A DNA stretch of 64,000 nt from Candidatus Nitrospira nitrosa (GCF_001458735.1 NZ_CZQA01000001.1:1488001-1552000), one strand, 5' to 3'. Shown: positions 1 through 9,677, numbered from the stretch's first letter. Made by a program: numbers and translations. The notes: generated by a model not told the origin, from the sequence alone.

Positions 1-1100
1 TCGTCTCCCATATATACGACGATCTTACCGTTCCGTGCTTCCTGGACCCACGCTCCCTCATGCTTTAAGCGGCCGAGCGCCGTGCGTTTCACAGGAGTGG
101 AGTGCGGGCGGAACGGGTCGATTTCCACCACCCAGCCGAATCGGTTCGGCTCATTGGGTTCCTCGTCAACACGGAACCGCTTATCGGTCGTGTGCCAGAG
201 GTAGCCGAAGCCCGCCGCTGTAATGCCGTAGCGCTTCTCAAGATTGGTCTGGGCTCCGTTCTTCCTGAAGTATCCGTTGAAATTTTCCTCGCAGGCTAGA
301 TAGGTGCCCCAGGGCGTGAAGCCCATCGCACAGTTATTGAGCGTGCCAAGCACCCGACGTCCAGTCGGATCTTCGCTCGTGATCAACCGAACATCGCCGG
401 CAGCCGGTCCGCCGATCTCGATCGGTGTCATGCCGGTGATGCGACGGGCAAAAGGAGAGGGGCGAACGACATCCCATTTACCGCGCCGACGTTTCCAGTC
501 CCACGGGAACCCCGTCCGCTTCGTGACTTCAATGACGGAGACACCGTGGGCATTGAGCGACTTGTTGGTTTTCTCTTGAGTCCAGTTATTCACGCCGTCT
601 GGGAACAGGAGACCATCATCGGTGTATTCATTGTTTTGCACGATGAGACCACGTTGAGACCCCACAATGGGAAAATACACCAACCCATCATTGTGCATGC
701 CCCACTGCCGTGCTTGGTCGGCTGCGGTATTGCTCGCATCCTGTTTGAATGCCGGGCCGTTGGAGATCGGATCGCCCCAAGCGATCAACACTTCGGCAGT
801 GTAGCCTTTCGGCACGACCACGTCGTCGGCTGTTGAAACCGAGACGCTGTCGAATCCCAATACAGGCCGGCGCCCGTTGCGTCCGCCCCTCTTGGTCTCT
901 GTATCCTCAGCTTCTTCCGTCTCCTGTGCCGCCGCCGGCACTACCCGTAAGAGCGTTTCTACTCCACCAAGCGATGCAGCGGCTGCTGCCGCAAATCCAC
1001 CTGTCAAAAAACTGCGGCGAGACAAACGCGCATTCACAATGTTTTGGAAGTGTTCATTGCCCGAGGTATTACTCACGTTGTCATCATCGATCATCGACAT
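1..1100 (-). CDS. phoX: PhoX-family alkaline phosphatase (DUF839), Tat-exported, 3' end outside window
   Basis: The N-terminal 366 or so residues are visible; the C-terminus lies beyond the left edge. The start is ATG at 1100 with AGGAGG seven bases upstream. Residues 25-33 (RLSRRSFLT) form a twin-arginine signal with RR at 28-29, followed by an Ala-rich hydrophobic stretch, so the folded enzyme should be exported to the periplasm. The mature part matches the PhoX / DUF839 phosphatase family: a YTAEVLIAWGDP segment, NNEYTDDGLLFP, an AGDVRLITSEDPTGRRVLGTLNNC stretch, and a CEENFNGYF segment of the type that binds Ca/Fe in this family. The role would be release of inorganic phosphate from organic phosphoesters. 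A four-half-site Pho-type array lies 92-131 bases upstream of the start, which fits phosphate-starvation control. The family call is strong; substrate and metal content are known only from the family. Confidence 0.9.
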   Translation of the reverse strand, partial: MSMIDDDNVSNTSGNEHFQNIVNARLSRRSFLTGGFAAAAAASLGGVETLLRVVPAAAQETEEAEDTETKRGGRNGRRPVLGFDSVSVSTADDVVVPKGYTAEVLIAWGDPISNGPAFKQDASNTAADQARQWGMHNDGLVYFPIVGSQRGLIVQNNEYTDDGLLFPDGVNNWTQEKTNKSLNAHGVSVIEVTKRTGFPWDWKRRRGKWDVVRPSPFARRITGMTPIEIGGPAAGDVRLITSEDPTGRRVLGTLNNCAMGFTPWGTYLACEENFNGYFRKNGAQTNLEKRYGITAAGFGYLWHTTDKRFRVDEEPNEPNRFGWVVEIDPFRPHSTPVKRTALGRLKHEGAWVQEARNGKIVVYMGD

Positions 1101-1191
1101 GGATCTTCCTCCTATAGCAAGTTCGGATGAGCGTCTCATTGACACACAAGGGTGTTGGTTCTGCATTCGCATGGGACTCTCGCATCGACCC

Positions 1192-1231
1192 GTTACAAGG
1201 CGGTCAATGGCGAGTAACGATCATGTAAAAA
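1192..1231 (-). promoter_or_regulatory. Pho-box array of four half-sites upstream of phoX
   Basis: Read on the minus strand, four 7-mers start exactly 11 bases apart: TTTTTAC, TCGTTAC, CATTGAC, TTGTAAC, each separated by 4 bases. The same geometry and half-site recur upstream of the DHS-like gene, ppk, the phytase-like gene, the CBS gene and psiE. This matches the 7+4+7 layout of PhoB sites. Only a weak -10 (GAGAGT) is seen at the expected distance downstream. Binding by a PhoB-type regulator is inferred. Confidence 0.65.
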
Positions 1232-1920
1232 CTCATCGTCGGGCTGAAGGGAATGCCGTAATCGTGAGTGGGGCTGCCAGACTGGCAGGTAGGCGGTCGG
1301 GGATTCTGTTAGGCCACGAGAAAGAAATTCTTTAGTTGGGATAGCTCACCCGTACACAGGATTTTGTACAACTACTCATCCTGAAACGGAATCAGCGCAC
1401 TTCTAAGATTGATCCTTGTTTGGATCGTTCCACGATCTTGTGTGAGTCCCAGCAGGAAAATGACCCGGGAAGGGGGAGCGCCGGTCAAGAGCCGGGACAT
1501 TGCTTGAAAAATGAGCAGGGATTTATCTCTGCAGGCAGCGTACTTCCTCTTGGCCTTCCGCATTCCGAAACTCATGGGTTATGTAGCCTACGTCTGCATG
1601 GATGGCCAATTAGCATGGCGCTGGTTCACTGAGAGGGACATGACGTGGTTAGTTATTCGCACCGGTCTTACTGGTTGCTGAAAACCAGGGAATTCGACTG
1701 GTATCAGGAAGTTGCTTGATAGTCTTTGCCGCAACCCGCCTGAAGTCCCCTACTCTCGTGAGGCTCCTCCAGAATTGGCCGATGGATAGCCGATGCTTTG
1801 AGCGTTTTCTTGAAGGCATGAGCAACAGGCTATCATCGGTTCATTCCGGGGACGTTGCACCTGTGTTAATTGTGGATTAACTCACAAGAGGTGTCCCCGT
1901 CTAGGCGAGAAGCATGATAT
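1232..1920. other. Intergenic region without a convincing gene
   Basis: Between the phoX promoter and the end of the arginine decarboxylase gene I see only short open frames without ribosome binding sites or recognisable protein features. No RNA gene, repeat or insertion sequence was recognised here. Confidence 0.5.
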
Positions 1921-2493
1921 TTACCGGCGAGGACGAGCCTGGACGTTTTCCGGTGGGATAAACACGGCCAGCGCGATGACCGTGGTCCACTTGCCCTTTT
2001 TCCCGACGGCCGACTGGGTCATATTCAATGTCTGGACGATCTTCCCACCCATCTTGAACACCTGTTCCCGCTCTTTCCAGGCGACATTGGGATCGAACTC
2101 GACACCTAATGTCGTGGCCAGCATCTGCGCAGCGAGGTCTTCCGTGTATTCCCCTGTCTCCTCATCCGTCTCACCGTGGGCATGATGTTCAGAAAGATAC
2201 CCGTAAGTGCCGTGATCGGTGGGCTTGGCCACTCCGACTGAAGCTGAAACCAACTGGTTCCGTTCATTGGTTTCAGATCGAGCCATCACACAAAACGTAA
2301 TTTCTCCGGGCTTCAGCAGTTTCTCTCCTTGCTTCCGAGGGATGATCTTACAGTGCGGTGGAAGGATCGACGACACACTGACCAGGTTGCAGTATTCTAC
2401 CCCGGCGCTGCGTAGGGCTTCCTCGAAAGAGGTCAGCTTTTCCTTGTGAACGCCGACTCCTCGTGTGAGAAACATGTGCGTAGGTACCATCAT
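1921..2493 (-). CDS. pdaD: Pyruvoyl-dependent arginine decarboxylase
   Basis: The product converts arginine to agmatine, the first step of agmatine-derived polyamine synthesis. The family signature is clear: an N-terminal [13 protein letters not shown] segment, then [11 protein letters not shown], where the Ser-Ser pair (residues 41-42 from this start) is the self-cleavage site that makes the beta and alpha chains and the pyruvoyl group. Further motifs are [10 protein letters not shown] and, near the C-terminus, [15 protein letters not shown]. About 190 residues is slightly longer than archaeal PvlArgDC. The start is uncertain: two adjacent ATGs at 2493 and 2490 follow GAAAGGAAA, and the second has better spacing; an in-frame TTG at 2511 is a further option. 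It is divergent from the DHS-like gene at 3029, and together they suggest an unusual polyamine route. Confidence 0.93.
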   Translation of the reverse strand: MMVPTHMFLTRGVGVHKEKLTSFEEALRSAGVEYCNLVSVSSILPPHCKIIPRKQGEKLLKPGEITFCVMARSETNERNQLVSASVGVAKPTDHGTYGYLSEHHAHGETDEETGEYTEDLAAQMLATTLGVEFDPNVAWKEREQVFKMGGKIVQTLNMTQSAVGKKGKWTTVIALAVFIPPENVQARPRR

Positions 2494-2825
2494 TTTCCTT
2501 TCGTCCGGCAATTGTCCGTTCTTGTTGGTTGGTCGGTTGTTTGAGTGCCGTAAGTTCCGAGGTGGCCGGTCAGGACACAGGCCCGACCAGATTCACGACA
2601 GTATCGGGCACTTCTTGTAGCAAGATGGAAGTATGCTTCGCAAGATCTTCCGGGTAATTTTTCTGTACGCTGTACGGACGCTCTGATGCGTCAGTCTGCA
2701 ATATCCCACGCCACCCTACGGTATATGACCGGCTCAGAACGTCTGAATTCCATTGGCTAATATGGACTCGGCCTACACATCCCGAGCGTCAAGAAGAGTA
2801 GGCGATCCCCTTGCCAACTCCTAAA
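2494..2825. other. Intergenic region between divergent pdaD and DHS-like genes
   Basis: This stretch has no convincing gene. It should hold the pdaD promoter on the minus strand. I did not find a good Pho-type array oriented toward pdaD; the array at 2826-2865 faces the DHS-like gene. Confidence 0.4.
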
Positions 2826-2865
2826 GTTTTACTGTGCGTTCACACGCCCGTAACAGATCTGTAAA
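2826..2865 (+). promoter_or_regulatory. Pho-box array of four half-sites upstream of the DHS-like gene
   Basis: Four 7-mers start exactly 11 bases apart: GTTTTAC (2826), CGTTCAC (2837), CCGTAAC (2848), CTGTAAA (2859). Ten bases after the last comes an AT-rich TTAAAATTAG stretch that can serve as a -10 element. The layout is the same as at phoX and ppk. It implies phosphate-starvation induction of a polyamine-type enzyme, which is not a standard Pho target. Confidence 0.65.
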
Positions 2866-3028
2866 GTGCCCTGTTTTAAAATTAGACTTTATGATTCTCC
2901 GGACTGGGCTTCGTTTCAACACACATTCAAAACCGAGCCGGCTGTCAGTACATACAGGTGTGATTGCATGTGTGCGAGATGTGTTCTGCGGAAGCGTAGC
3001 GGCAGAATCTTGAAAACAGGAGTTGACC

Positions 3029-4006
3029 ATGAAACCGACTTCCATTTCGCAATTCATAGACCATCACTATCGGCATTTCAATGCGGCGGCGATGAAAGAT
3101 GCGGCCCATGCCTACAGAGCTCACTTGGATCGAGGTGGCACAATGCTGGTGACATTGGCGGGTGCAATGAGTACAGCGGGGTTGGGCGTATCACTGGCTG
3201 AGATGATCCGACGTGACAAGGTTCATGCAATCTGCTGTACCGGAGCCAATCTGGAAGAAGACTTGTTCAACCTGGTGGCCCAGAAACATTATGAGCGAAT
3301 TCCACATTATCGGGAATTGAGCGTCCAGGACGAACAAAACCTCCTGCATAGACATCTGAATCGTGTGACTGATACCTGCATTCCAGAAGCGGAGGCGATG
3401 CGACGCATTGAAGCGGCGGTTGCGAGCGAATGGGCAGCCGCGGATCACGCGAGTGCCAAAGCCTTCCCCCATGAGTTCCTCTATAAGCTCTTGGTCAACG
3501 GCGCGCTGAAGGAGCACTATCAGATAGATCCAGCCGACAGTTGGATGTGTGCAGCGGCAGAACAGAATCTCCCGCTGTTTGTTCCAGGGTGGGAAGATTC
3601 GACCTTGGGCAATATGTATGCGGCACATTGCATCACGGGAACCATTGAAAACGTGCACACGGTACGATCGGGGGTCGAATACATGATGCATTTGGCCGAG
3701 TGGTATCTGAAAACAGTACAGGCCAATTCGATCGGATTTTTTCAAATCGGTGGCGGGATTGCCGGTGATTTTCCCATCTGTGTGGTGCCGATGCTGAGCC
3801 AGGATCTCCGCAGAGAACAGGTGCCGCTCTGGGGGTATTTTTGTCAAATCGGCGATTCAACCACGAGCTATGGGTCGTATTCCGGAGCGGTCCCGAATGA
3901 AAAGATTACCTGGGGAAAGCTGGGTGTAGAGACCCCAAAATTCATTGTTGAGTCCGACGCCACCATCGTTGCTCCATTGATTTTCGCATATGTTCTCGGT
4001 TGGTAA
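3029..4006 (+). CDS. Deoxyhypusine-synthase-like NAD-dependent aminobutyl transferase
   Basis: This is a bacterial member of the deoxyhypusine synthase family, 325 residues. Family landmarks include a GGTMLVTLAGAMSTAG segment that resembles the NAD-binding start of DHS, CTGANLEEDLF, FVPGWEDSTLGNMYA, and NEKITWGKL containing the lysine (K297) that corresponds to the imine-forming lysine of DHS. The start is ATG at 3029 with AGGAG six bases upstream. Bacteria lack eIF5A, so the likely substrate is a free amine rather than a protein; homospermidine or a related aminobutyl transfer is plausible, and agmatine from the divergent pdaD is a candidate input. That is inference. A Pho-type array precedes the gene. 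Confidence 0.88.
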   Translation: MKPTSISQFIDHHYRHFNAAAMKDAAHAYRAHLDRGGTMLVTLAGAMSTAGLGVSLAEMIRRDKVHAICCTGANLEEDLFNLVAQKHYERIPHYRELSVQDEQNLLHRHLNRVTDTCIPEAEAMRRIEAAVASEWAAADHASAKAFPHEFLYKLLVNGALKEHYQIDPADSWMCAAAEQNLPLFVPGWEDSTLGNMYAAHCITGTIENVHTVRSGVEYMMHLAEWYLKTVQANSIGFFQIGGGIAGDFPICVVPMLSQDLRREQVPLWGYFCQIGDSTTSYGSYSGAVPNEKITWGKLGVETPKFIVESDATIVAPLIFAYVLGW

Positions 4007-4380
4007 ACTGCCGCGTTTAAGGAATGTGTGCGTTCCCGTCGCGGGTGGTGGGGAATGTATGGAATGCTGCCATGAGCTGCCTCCTATTTGTCATGCAATA
4101 TCTGCATGATCATTGTTGCTCTTAGCGTTCGACTTCTGCTCTGATGGGGTAGTGCCGCGTTGCGACGAGTCTCTCGATGTTCACAAGTAAAGCGTGAATA
4201 GTTCAGTGGGCAGATAGACAATGACGACTTCGTCGCGCCGAAATTGAGAGGCGATTTGAAGCTAGCACGGTAAATCGAGCCGCGATAGTCTCCTTGGTGG
4301 TCATGTTCATGGATGATAAGGCGAGAGAAGGTTCAATAAGCCGTTTCAGATAATCCTGTCGCAAAGGATCGTCAAAGGGT
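4007..4380. other. Intergenic region, nothing recognised
   Basis: There is no convincing open frame, hairpin terminator or RNA here. I searched for an 11-bp-period Pho array before the next gene and did not find one. Confidence 0.4.
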
Positions 4381-5544
4381 ATGTCAGCGTCTAGTCAAGC
4401 ATGGTTGCCGGAACACAAGCCGTCAAATTGTTACAATGGTAGTGTGCAAGGAATGACCATGCTGGAACATGTCACCATTACCAAGGGAACGTGCTTTGCC
4501 CTGTTCGCTTATGACATCGGACTCTCCATCAACTTGACGGAAGCGGAGCGGCGCACCCTCGCAGGCACCGAACGCAGTCACCTGCGGCATAAGACCAGGG
4601 CCCCGCAGTACTTTGAATATCGGCCGGCTCCGCTCCGGCTCATTCAGGAAGGGAACGTCTTTGATGTCGGTCAGTATCAGGTCAGCCCCACGATCGAAGT
4701 CATGGTGTATGATTTCGGATCCGTCACCATCACGTATCGTATTCCCATCAATGGACCGTTCACGCAGCTGTTGGAACTCAGTGAGTCTCTGTACGAGAAT
4801 GAACGGTTGCTGACCGAGTCGCACATCCGCGTAGAGCAGTTGGTCCAGGCGTTAGGCTCAGCCATCGAGCGACCGGCCATTGCCGCGGACGTAGAGGACT
4901 ACATTATTTTCTCGATTGAGTCTTCCGTACCGGAGACACCACCGGTATGGAACAGCAATGAGACGGACTTGGCCCAGGTTCTGCGGGCTGAGCGGACACC
5001 GTTCTCCGATCAGGAAGTGGTGGACGCAGTGTCGTGCCGGATCTCGTTCGGACAAGAAGACGCGGCCGTCATTGATTGGCATTCGGCGGTTCTGTTTGGA
5101 AAGGAGATGGACGACGTCCGTGCCGTCCTGGAATTCGCCAACGTCGAACTGTTGGAGATGCGCATCCTGGATGAACAACTCGATCGAGCCCTCGACGAAG
5201 GATATGAAGCGTTGTCTCGAAGGCCGCGCCTCCTGTCCTTGCCCGGCTCATATGAAAAAGATCTGACGCACATCGCAGAGTTGCAGGTCGACAGTGCGCT
5301 GATCTTCGAGCGCGTCACCAACACCTTGAAGCTGCTGGGGGACCAGTATCTTGCTCGGGTATATCGCCTCGTCTCACAGCGCTTTCACTTAGAGGAATGG
5401 GACGCCAGCATCCTTCGTAAGCTGGAAACGCTGGAAAGCATCTACGGCAAGATGTCTGACCGCGCCGCTACTAGACGTATGGAGGTGATGGAATGGATTA
5501 TCATCATTTTGATCGCGCTTTCCATCGCCGTATCATTATTCTAG
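4381..5544 (+). CDS. RMD1/YagE-like (DUF155) protein with C-terminal membrane anchor
   Basis: The protein has 387 residues. It is mostly soluble and acidic, with a final hydrophobic helix (about residues 371-387, WIIIILIALSIAVSLF) preceded by a helical charged region containing LETLESIYGKMSDRAATRRMEVMEW. Soluble domain plus single C-terminal helix is the layout of the RMD1 / DUF155 family, whose bacterial function is unknown; the assignment is from architecture and the C-terminal motif, so it is moderate. A tail-anchored topology with the bulk in the cytoplasm is inferred. The start may instead be ATG at 4459, which has AAGGA six bases before it. It converges on the corA-like gene 73 bases downstream. 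Confidence 0.65.
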   Translation: MSASSQAWLPEHKPSNCYNGSVQGMTMLEHVTITKGTCFALFAYDIGLSINLTEAERRTLAGTERSHLRHKTRAPQYFEYRPAPLRLIQEGNVFDVGQYQVSPTIEVMVYDFGSVTITYRIPINGPFTQLLELSESLYENERLLTESHIRVEQLVQALGSAIERPAIAADVEDYIIFSIESSVPETPPVWNSNETDLAQVLRAERTPFSDQEVVDAVSCRISFGQEDAAVIDWHSAVLFGKEMDDVRAVLEFANVELLEMRILDEQLDRALDEGYEALSRRPRLLSLPGSYEKDLTHIAELQVDSALIFERVTNTLKLLGDQYLARVYRLVSQRFHLEEWDASILRKLETLESIYGKMSDRAATRRMEVMEWIIIILIALSIAVSLF

Positions 5545-5617
5545 ACGGGATCAATCATGAAGAAATCCAAGGGAGCGCCGCGTTAGTCTGAGAGTAGATG
5601 CACGCAAAAAGAGCCAC

Positions 5618-7396
5618 TCAGTCCGTTCTCGGGGTCCATCTCTTCCTGTCCTTCATCGATCCAATCCACCGATCATGCTTGGTCCTCCATACATCAAGAA
5701 ATGCTAAGAACTTGCTTTTCACCAAGGCGTGCTCATCCGACATCTTCTCTAGGAATTCGGAAAGACGTCTGGATTTGAGGATCGTATACAGAGTGACGGC
5801 CGTTGTTGGGATCAGAACCGACAAAAAAATGAAAAGTTTTCTCACCAGTGGCGCATCGGCTTCAGCGATGAGATTCATGCCAAGAAAGCCTGTCGTCGCC
5901 ATGCCGATCAAGCCAACCGTCGTCACGACGGTCAGGCGCACCATCGTCTCGCCTTGCCGTCGTAGCACATCACTATCTAAATACTGACTCATATCTTCGA
6001 TGGCTTCTCGAACCTCCGTGTATAACCGGGCAGTTCCAAGATGCTTATTCGTCATGCGAAACAATTCCCTCACCTGAGTGTGCTCCGAGACATCCTGAAA
6101 CCAGTATCGATGGGTGAAACGAAGGAATACGCCGAGTATCTGTCGTGTCATCTCCCGGAAGTGCCTGATCGATTCCAAGTTGTCGGGCTGTAATCGGTTG
6201 AGTGCATCGACCAGACGATCAGACAGCATGAGCATGGCGGCTTTATGAAAATGGGAGATCAAAAAGAGCACAAAATACTCGTGCCGAAACTGTTCAAGTC
6301 CCGTTTTTCGGCTGGCTGACAAGGAGTCACTGCAACCGGTCACTTCCGTAAAGACTCGTCCGCTACAGATGAAGCGGGTTCCTGGGGGTACACGGTCTCT
6401 TTTCCAGTAGCGATCATAGAAGCAGCGTTTTTCATGGTCATGGCGGTCGTGTTCAGAGTATGGAAAAGAATCTGATGAATCGGGCGGGGCAGCCAACCCC
6501 AGCCGAATAAAGTCCTCTCGGGTGAGCAGCGCCGGATTGTCGATTGCCAAATAGGCCATCAACGGCAGTAGATGAGATTCGATCTGTCGATAGCGAATGA
6601 GGCCGACTTTACCCGAATGATGGAGCACCAGCGGAGTCAGGAGAAATTCCCAGTGCGAGGCGATACACGGCGCCCGGTACCGACAGGCAAAGGAGAGATA
6701 TTTCATCTTATCTTCGTAGTCTGAGGATGCCAACACCGTCCCATCTTTGGCCAGCCAGTCGACCTTCTTGAGGCAATGACCACCGTGACCTTCATCTTCC
6801 CAGTACGTGGGATATCCTCTGGCAAAACGAAGCAGGGTGTCCTCTACACATGTCAGCGGAAGGTGGTCTGCAAAGATCTCCATGGCCAGGATGACGATAT
6901 CGATATCGTAGAAAAAATATAAATCGATATGTGCCACATCGAAGATGATTGTCTGGGTACCAGCATCGGGGTAGGTCATTCGGACCTTTGCCACATCGCT
7001 GCGACGGAATACACGAATGGGTGACTCCTGATTGATGTCTGGCCCGCGACCGGTGCCCTCGCCATAGAGAAAACGTTGGACAGAGGGCAGAAAAGTAATG
7101 AATTCACTATAGTGCCGTTCCTGGAACTGCGAGGGGTCTCCGGTAAATTCGTCCTCGACTTCACGCCAAAGCGCATTGAATTCATTCGACTGAAGGAAAT
7201 CACAATGTTTCTGAATGGGAAGATCCTCATGTATCGGCATCAATTGGAGCGGCCATAGGACGACCTGTCGGAAATGTTTGACTATGCGGTCATGGCCGTG
7301 AGAGGCAAGATCGCCCAACGCACTCTCCTCGGATTGCGGCGACTGTTCGACGAATGGCCTTGGCAGCGGAGGCTTCGCTGCGAGATCAATGGTCAT
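5618..7396 (-). CDS. Large CorA-like membrane protein, second gene after ppk
   Basis: The protein has 592 residues. A long soluble N-terminal part is followed by two hydrophobic helices near the C-terminus. The first ends in GFLGMNL, which keeps the GMN triad that forms the CorA/Mrs2 selectivity motif, although the usual preceding tyrosine is Leu here. The helical region before it (for example TEVREAIEDMSQYLDSDV) looks like the CorA stalk. At 592 residues it is nearly twice the length of ordinary CorA, so substrate and even transport function are uncertain. The start is 26 bases after the ppk stop, so the two are almost certainly one transcript. A role in moving or sensing Mg2+, the counter-ion of polyphosphate, is an attractive inference. 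Confidence 0.75.
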   Translation of the reverse strand: MTIDLAAKPPLPRPFVEQSPQSEESALGDLASHGHDRIVKHFRQVVLWPLQLMPIHEDLPIQKHCDFLQSNEFNALWREVEDEFTGDPSQFQERHYSEFITFLPSVQRFLYGEGTGRGPDINQESPIRVFRRSDVAKVRMTYPDAGTQTIIFDVAHIDLYFFYDIDIVILAMEIFADHLPLTCVEDTLLRFARGYPTYWEDEGHGGHCLKKVDWLAKDGTVLASSDYEDKMKYLSFACRYRAPCIASHWEFLLTPLVLHHSGKVGLIRYRQIESHLLPLMAYLAIDNPALLTREDFIRLGLAAPPDSSDSFPYSEHDRHDHEKRCFYDRYWKRDRVPPGTRFICSGRVFTEVTGCSDSLSASRKTGLEQFRHEYFVLFLISHFHKAAMLMLSDRLVDALNRLQPDNLESIRHFREMTRQILGVFLRFTHRYWFQDVSEHTQVRELFRMTNKHLGTARLYTEVREAIEDMSQYLDSDVLRRQGETMVRLTVVTTVGLIGMATTGFLGMNLIAEADAPLVRKLFIFLSVLIPTTAVTLYTILKSRRLSEFLEKMSDEHALVKSKFLAFLDVWRTKHDRWIGSMKDRKRWTPRTD

Positions 7397-7422
7397 GGAT
7401 ATCTCGAACTATATGCGGCTCG

Positions 7423-9561
7423 TCATGGTCGGGGCTTCCAATGATCTAAAAGCCACTGCTGAGAATTCAGGGAGACTTCCCCCGTGGCAGGCTGTACATG
7501 TTCGTAGGTCCCGTCCACGAGTAACCGTCTGGCCTGCATAGTGTCCCGTAGTCCAATACCGAGAATCTCATTGATAACGACCTCACGCCACTGAGGATCC
7601 TCAATAGGGAAGATGACTTCCACTCGGTGATCCAGGTTGCGAGGCATCAGATCCGCACTCCCCATCAATACTTCCTTGTGACCACCGTTGTGGAAATAAT
7701 AGATCCGCGCGTGCTCCAGGAATCGTCCAACGACCGATGTCACGGTAATGGTCTCACTGATCCCTGGAAGACCTGGTCGGAGACAACAAATACCTCGCAC
7801 GTGAAGATCAATCCTGACGCCGGCTTGGGATGCGTCGTAGAGCGCCTGGATACACTGCGTATCCACCAATGCATTCATCTTGAACACGATATATCCGTCG
7901 CCGTATTGACGGTGGCGGTTGGTCTCACGCGCGATTCGAGCAAGGATTTCTTGCCTCAGCATTGTCGGCGCCACGAGCAGCTTGGAATAGGAGTTCTTAC
8001 GAGAGTAGCCGGTCAAGGAGTTGAAGAGATCGGATACGTCACTGCAGATCGCTTCATCGCACGTGAAGTAGCTCGCATCAGTATAGATGCGACTGGTGAT
8101 CACGTTATAGTTTCCTGTGCCGAGATGAACGTAGCGTCGAATGCCTTCCGGTTCGCGACGGACAATGAGACAGACCTTCGCATGGGTTTTGAGCCCTCGT
8201 ACGCCATACACGACGTGCACCCCTTCATCTTCAAGCTTCCGGGCCCATTCGATATTATTTTCCTCGTCGAAGCGAGCCTTGAGCTCAACCAGCACTGCAA
8301 CTTGCTTGCCGTTGACACGAGCTTCCAGGAGCGCATCAATAATGGGAGATTTCGGATTGACGCGATAGAGGGTCTGCTTTATGGCAACCACATCTGGGTC
8401 GTTTGCCGCTTCTCGGAGAAACTCGACGACCGGCATAAAGCTGTCGTAAGGATGGTACAGGAGCACATCTCGTTGGCGGATTGCGGCCAAGAGGCTGCTG
8501 GATTTGCTGAAAGAGGAGGGTACGGATGGCAAAAACGGAGGATCCTTGAGGTCTGGACGTTCAAGTGCATACAGTTCGCGAAGCCCCGCCATACCGATCG
8601 GACTATTATTGGTGTAGACCAGGTACGGTGGGAGTTGAAGATTTCTGGTCAAGACCTCGCGGATAGGGTCTGGTGTCGTTGCATCCAATTCCAATCGTAC
8701 GGCTGATGTGAAATCCCGTTGATCGAGCTGTTCTTCCATGGCTTCGATGAGGTCCGATGCCTCATCTTCCTCAATGGCGACGTCCGCATCTCGCGTCACA
8801 CGGAACGGGTAGGATGCAATCACTTCCAGACCGGGAAACAGATCGCCCAAGTTATTTGCGATGACCTCATCCAGCCAAACAAATCGTTGCATCTTCCCCG
8901 GTTTACCCAACCCCAATTGCTGTAGGGCAACATCTTCATCAGTGGGAATAGGAACGAGTCGGGGAAAGGCGTCCGGAACTTTGACACGGGCAAAGCAATC
9001 ACCACGTTCCGGGTGCTGGACCAACACCGCAAGATTGAAACTCAGATTTGAGATATGCGGGAACGGATGGGTTGGATCAAAGGCCAGAGGCGTGAGTACG
9101 GGAGAGATCTCACGCTGAAAGTATTGTCGTATCGCCCCTTTCTCCTCCGGGCTTAACTCCGTGTAATGAAGGACACGAATGCCTGTGTCTCGCAAGGCCG
9201 GCAGAATATCGTCCTTCCAGCATTTGTTATACCGATCATAGTGTAGATCCAGCTCTCGGTTGATCATTAAGATCTGCTCGGACGGTGTCATGCCGTCGGG
9301 TGTGGCACCACCTGTTGCGGCCACTACTTGGCGACGCAGACCGGATACGCGAATCATAAAGAACTCGTCCAGATTCGTGGCGAAAATGGTCAGAAACTTG
9401 ACACGCTCCAGAAGGGGATGCTGCTTGTTTTCTGCCTCCTCCAAGACTCGCAGATTGAACTGCAGCCAGCTGATCTCGCGGTTGAAAAACAGACTTGTTT
9501 TGGCAACCCCTTCTGATCGTTCGGGGGCTGGCCCTCCCGGCTTGGCAGACTGATTGATCAT
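7423..9561 (-). CDS. ppk1: Polyphosphate kinase 1
   Basis: The product reversibly transfers the gamma phosphate of ATP to polyphosphate. At 712 residues it is the standard PPK1 length. It opens with FFNREISWLQFNLRVLEEA, the family N-terminal signature, and has the DEFFMIRVSGL segment. The catalytic phospholipase-D-like half contains VAIKQTLYR, LKARFDEENNIEWARKLE, GLKTHAKVCLI with the phosphorylated histidine, and HLGTGNYN. The start is ATG at 9561 with AAGGAG four bases upstream. The downstream CorA-like gene is only 26 bases away. A four-half-site Pho-type array lies 117-156 bases upstream, so induction on phosphate limitation is likely. Confidence 0.97.
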   Translation of the reverse strand: MINQSAKPGGPAPERSEGVAKTSLFFNREISWLQFNLRVLEEAENKQHPLLERVKFLTIFATNLDEFFMIRVSGLRRQVVAATGGATPDGMTPSEQILMINRELDLHYDRYNKCWKDDILPALRDTGIRVLHYTELSPEEKGAIRQYFQREISPVLTPLAFDPTHPFPHISNLSFNLAVLVQHPERGDCFARVKVPDAFPRLVPIPTDEDVALQQLGLGKPGKMQRFVWLDEVIANNLGDLFPGLEVIASYPFRVTRDADVAIEEDEASDLIEAMEEQLDQRDFTSAVRLELDATTPDPIREVLTRNLQLPPYLVYTNNSPIGMAGLRELYALERPDLKDPPFLPSVPSSFSKSSSLLAAIRQRDVLLYHPYDSFMPVVEFLREAANDPDVVAIKQTLYRVNPKSPIIDALLEARVNGKQVAVLVELKARFDEENNIEWARKLEDEGVHVVYGVRGLKTHAKVCLIVRREPEGIRRYVHLGTGNYNVITSRIYTDASYFTCDEAICSDVSDLFNSLTGYSRKNSYSKLLVAPTMLRQEILARIARETNRHRQYGDGYIVFKMNALVDTQCIQALYDASQAGVRIDLHVRGICCLRPGLPGISETITVTSVVGRFLEHARIYYFHNGGHKEVLMGSADLMPRNLDHRVEVIFPIEDPQWREVVINEILGIGLRDTMQARRLLVDGTYEHVQPATGEVSLNSQQWLLDHWKPRP

Positions 9562-9677
9562 GCAACTCCTTCACAAATACGGACTGCGGTATGCTCTCTT
9601 CATCTTCTCGGCCCATAGTCTCGATCGGTCGAGGACCTTGTCCGTCAAATAAAGCTGATAACTGTATCCTACCTTCG

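Noticed and set aside
1372-1575. 67-codon minus-strand frame between phoX and pdaD
   Set aside because: No ribosome binding site and no protein-like features; treated as chance.
4178-4205. Possible Pho-type array before the DUF155-like gene (TGTTCAC near 4178)
   Set aside because: Positions 11 bases on either side do not match the half-site.
7627-8706. 359-codon open frame on the plus strand opposite ppk1
   Set aside because: It is entirely inside ppk1, whose motifs are unambiguous; the antisense product resembles nothing.
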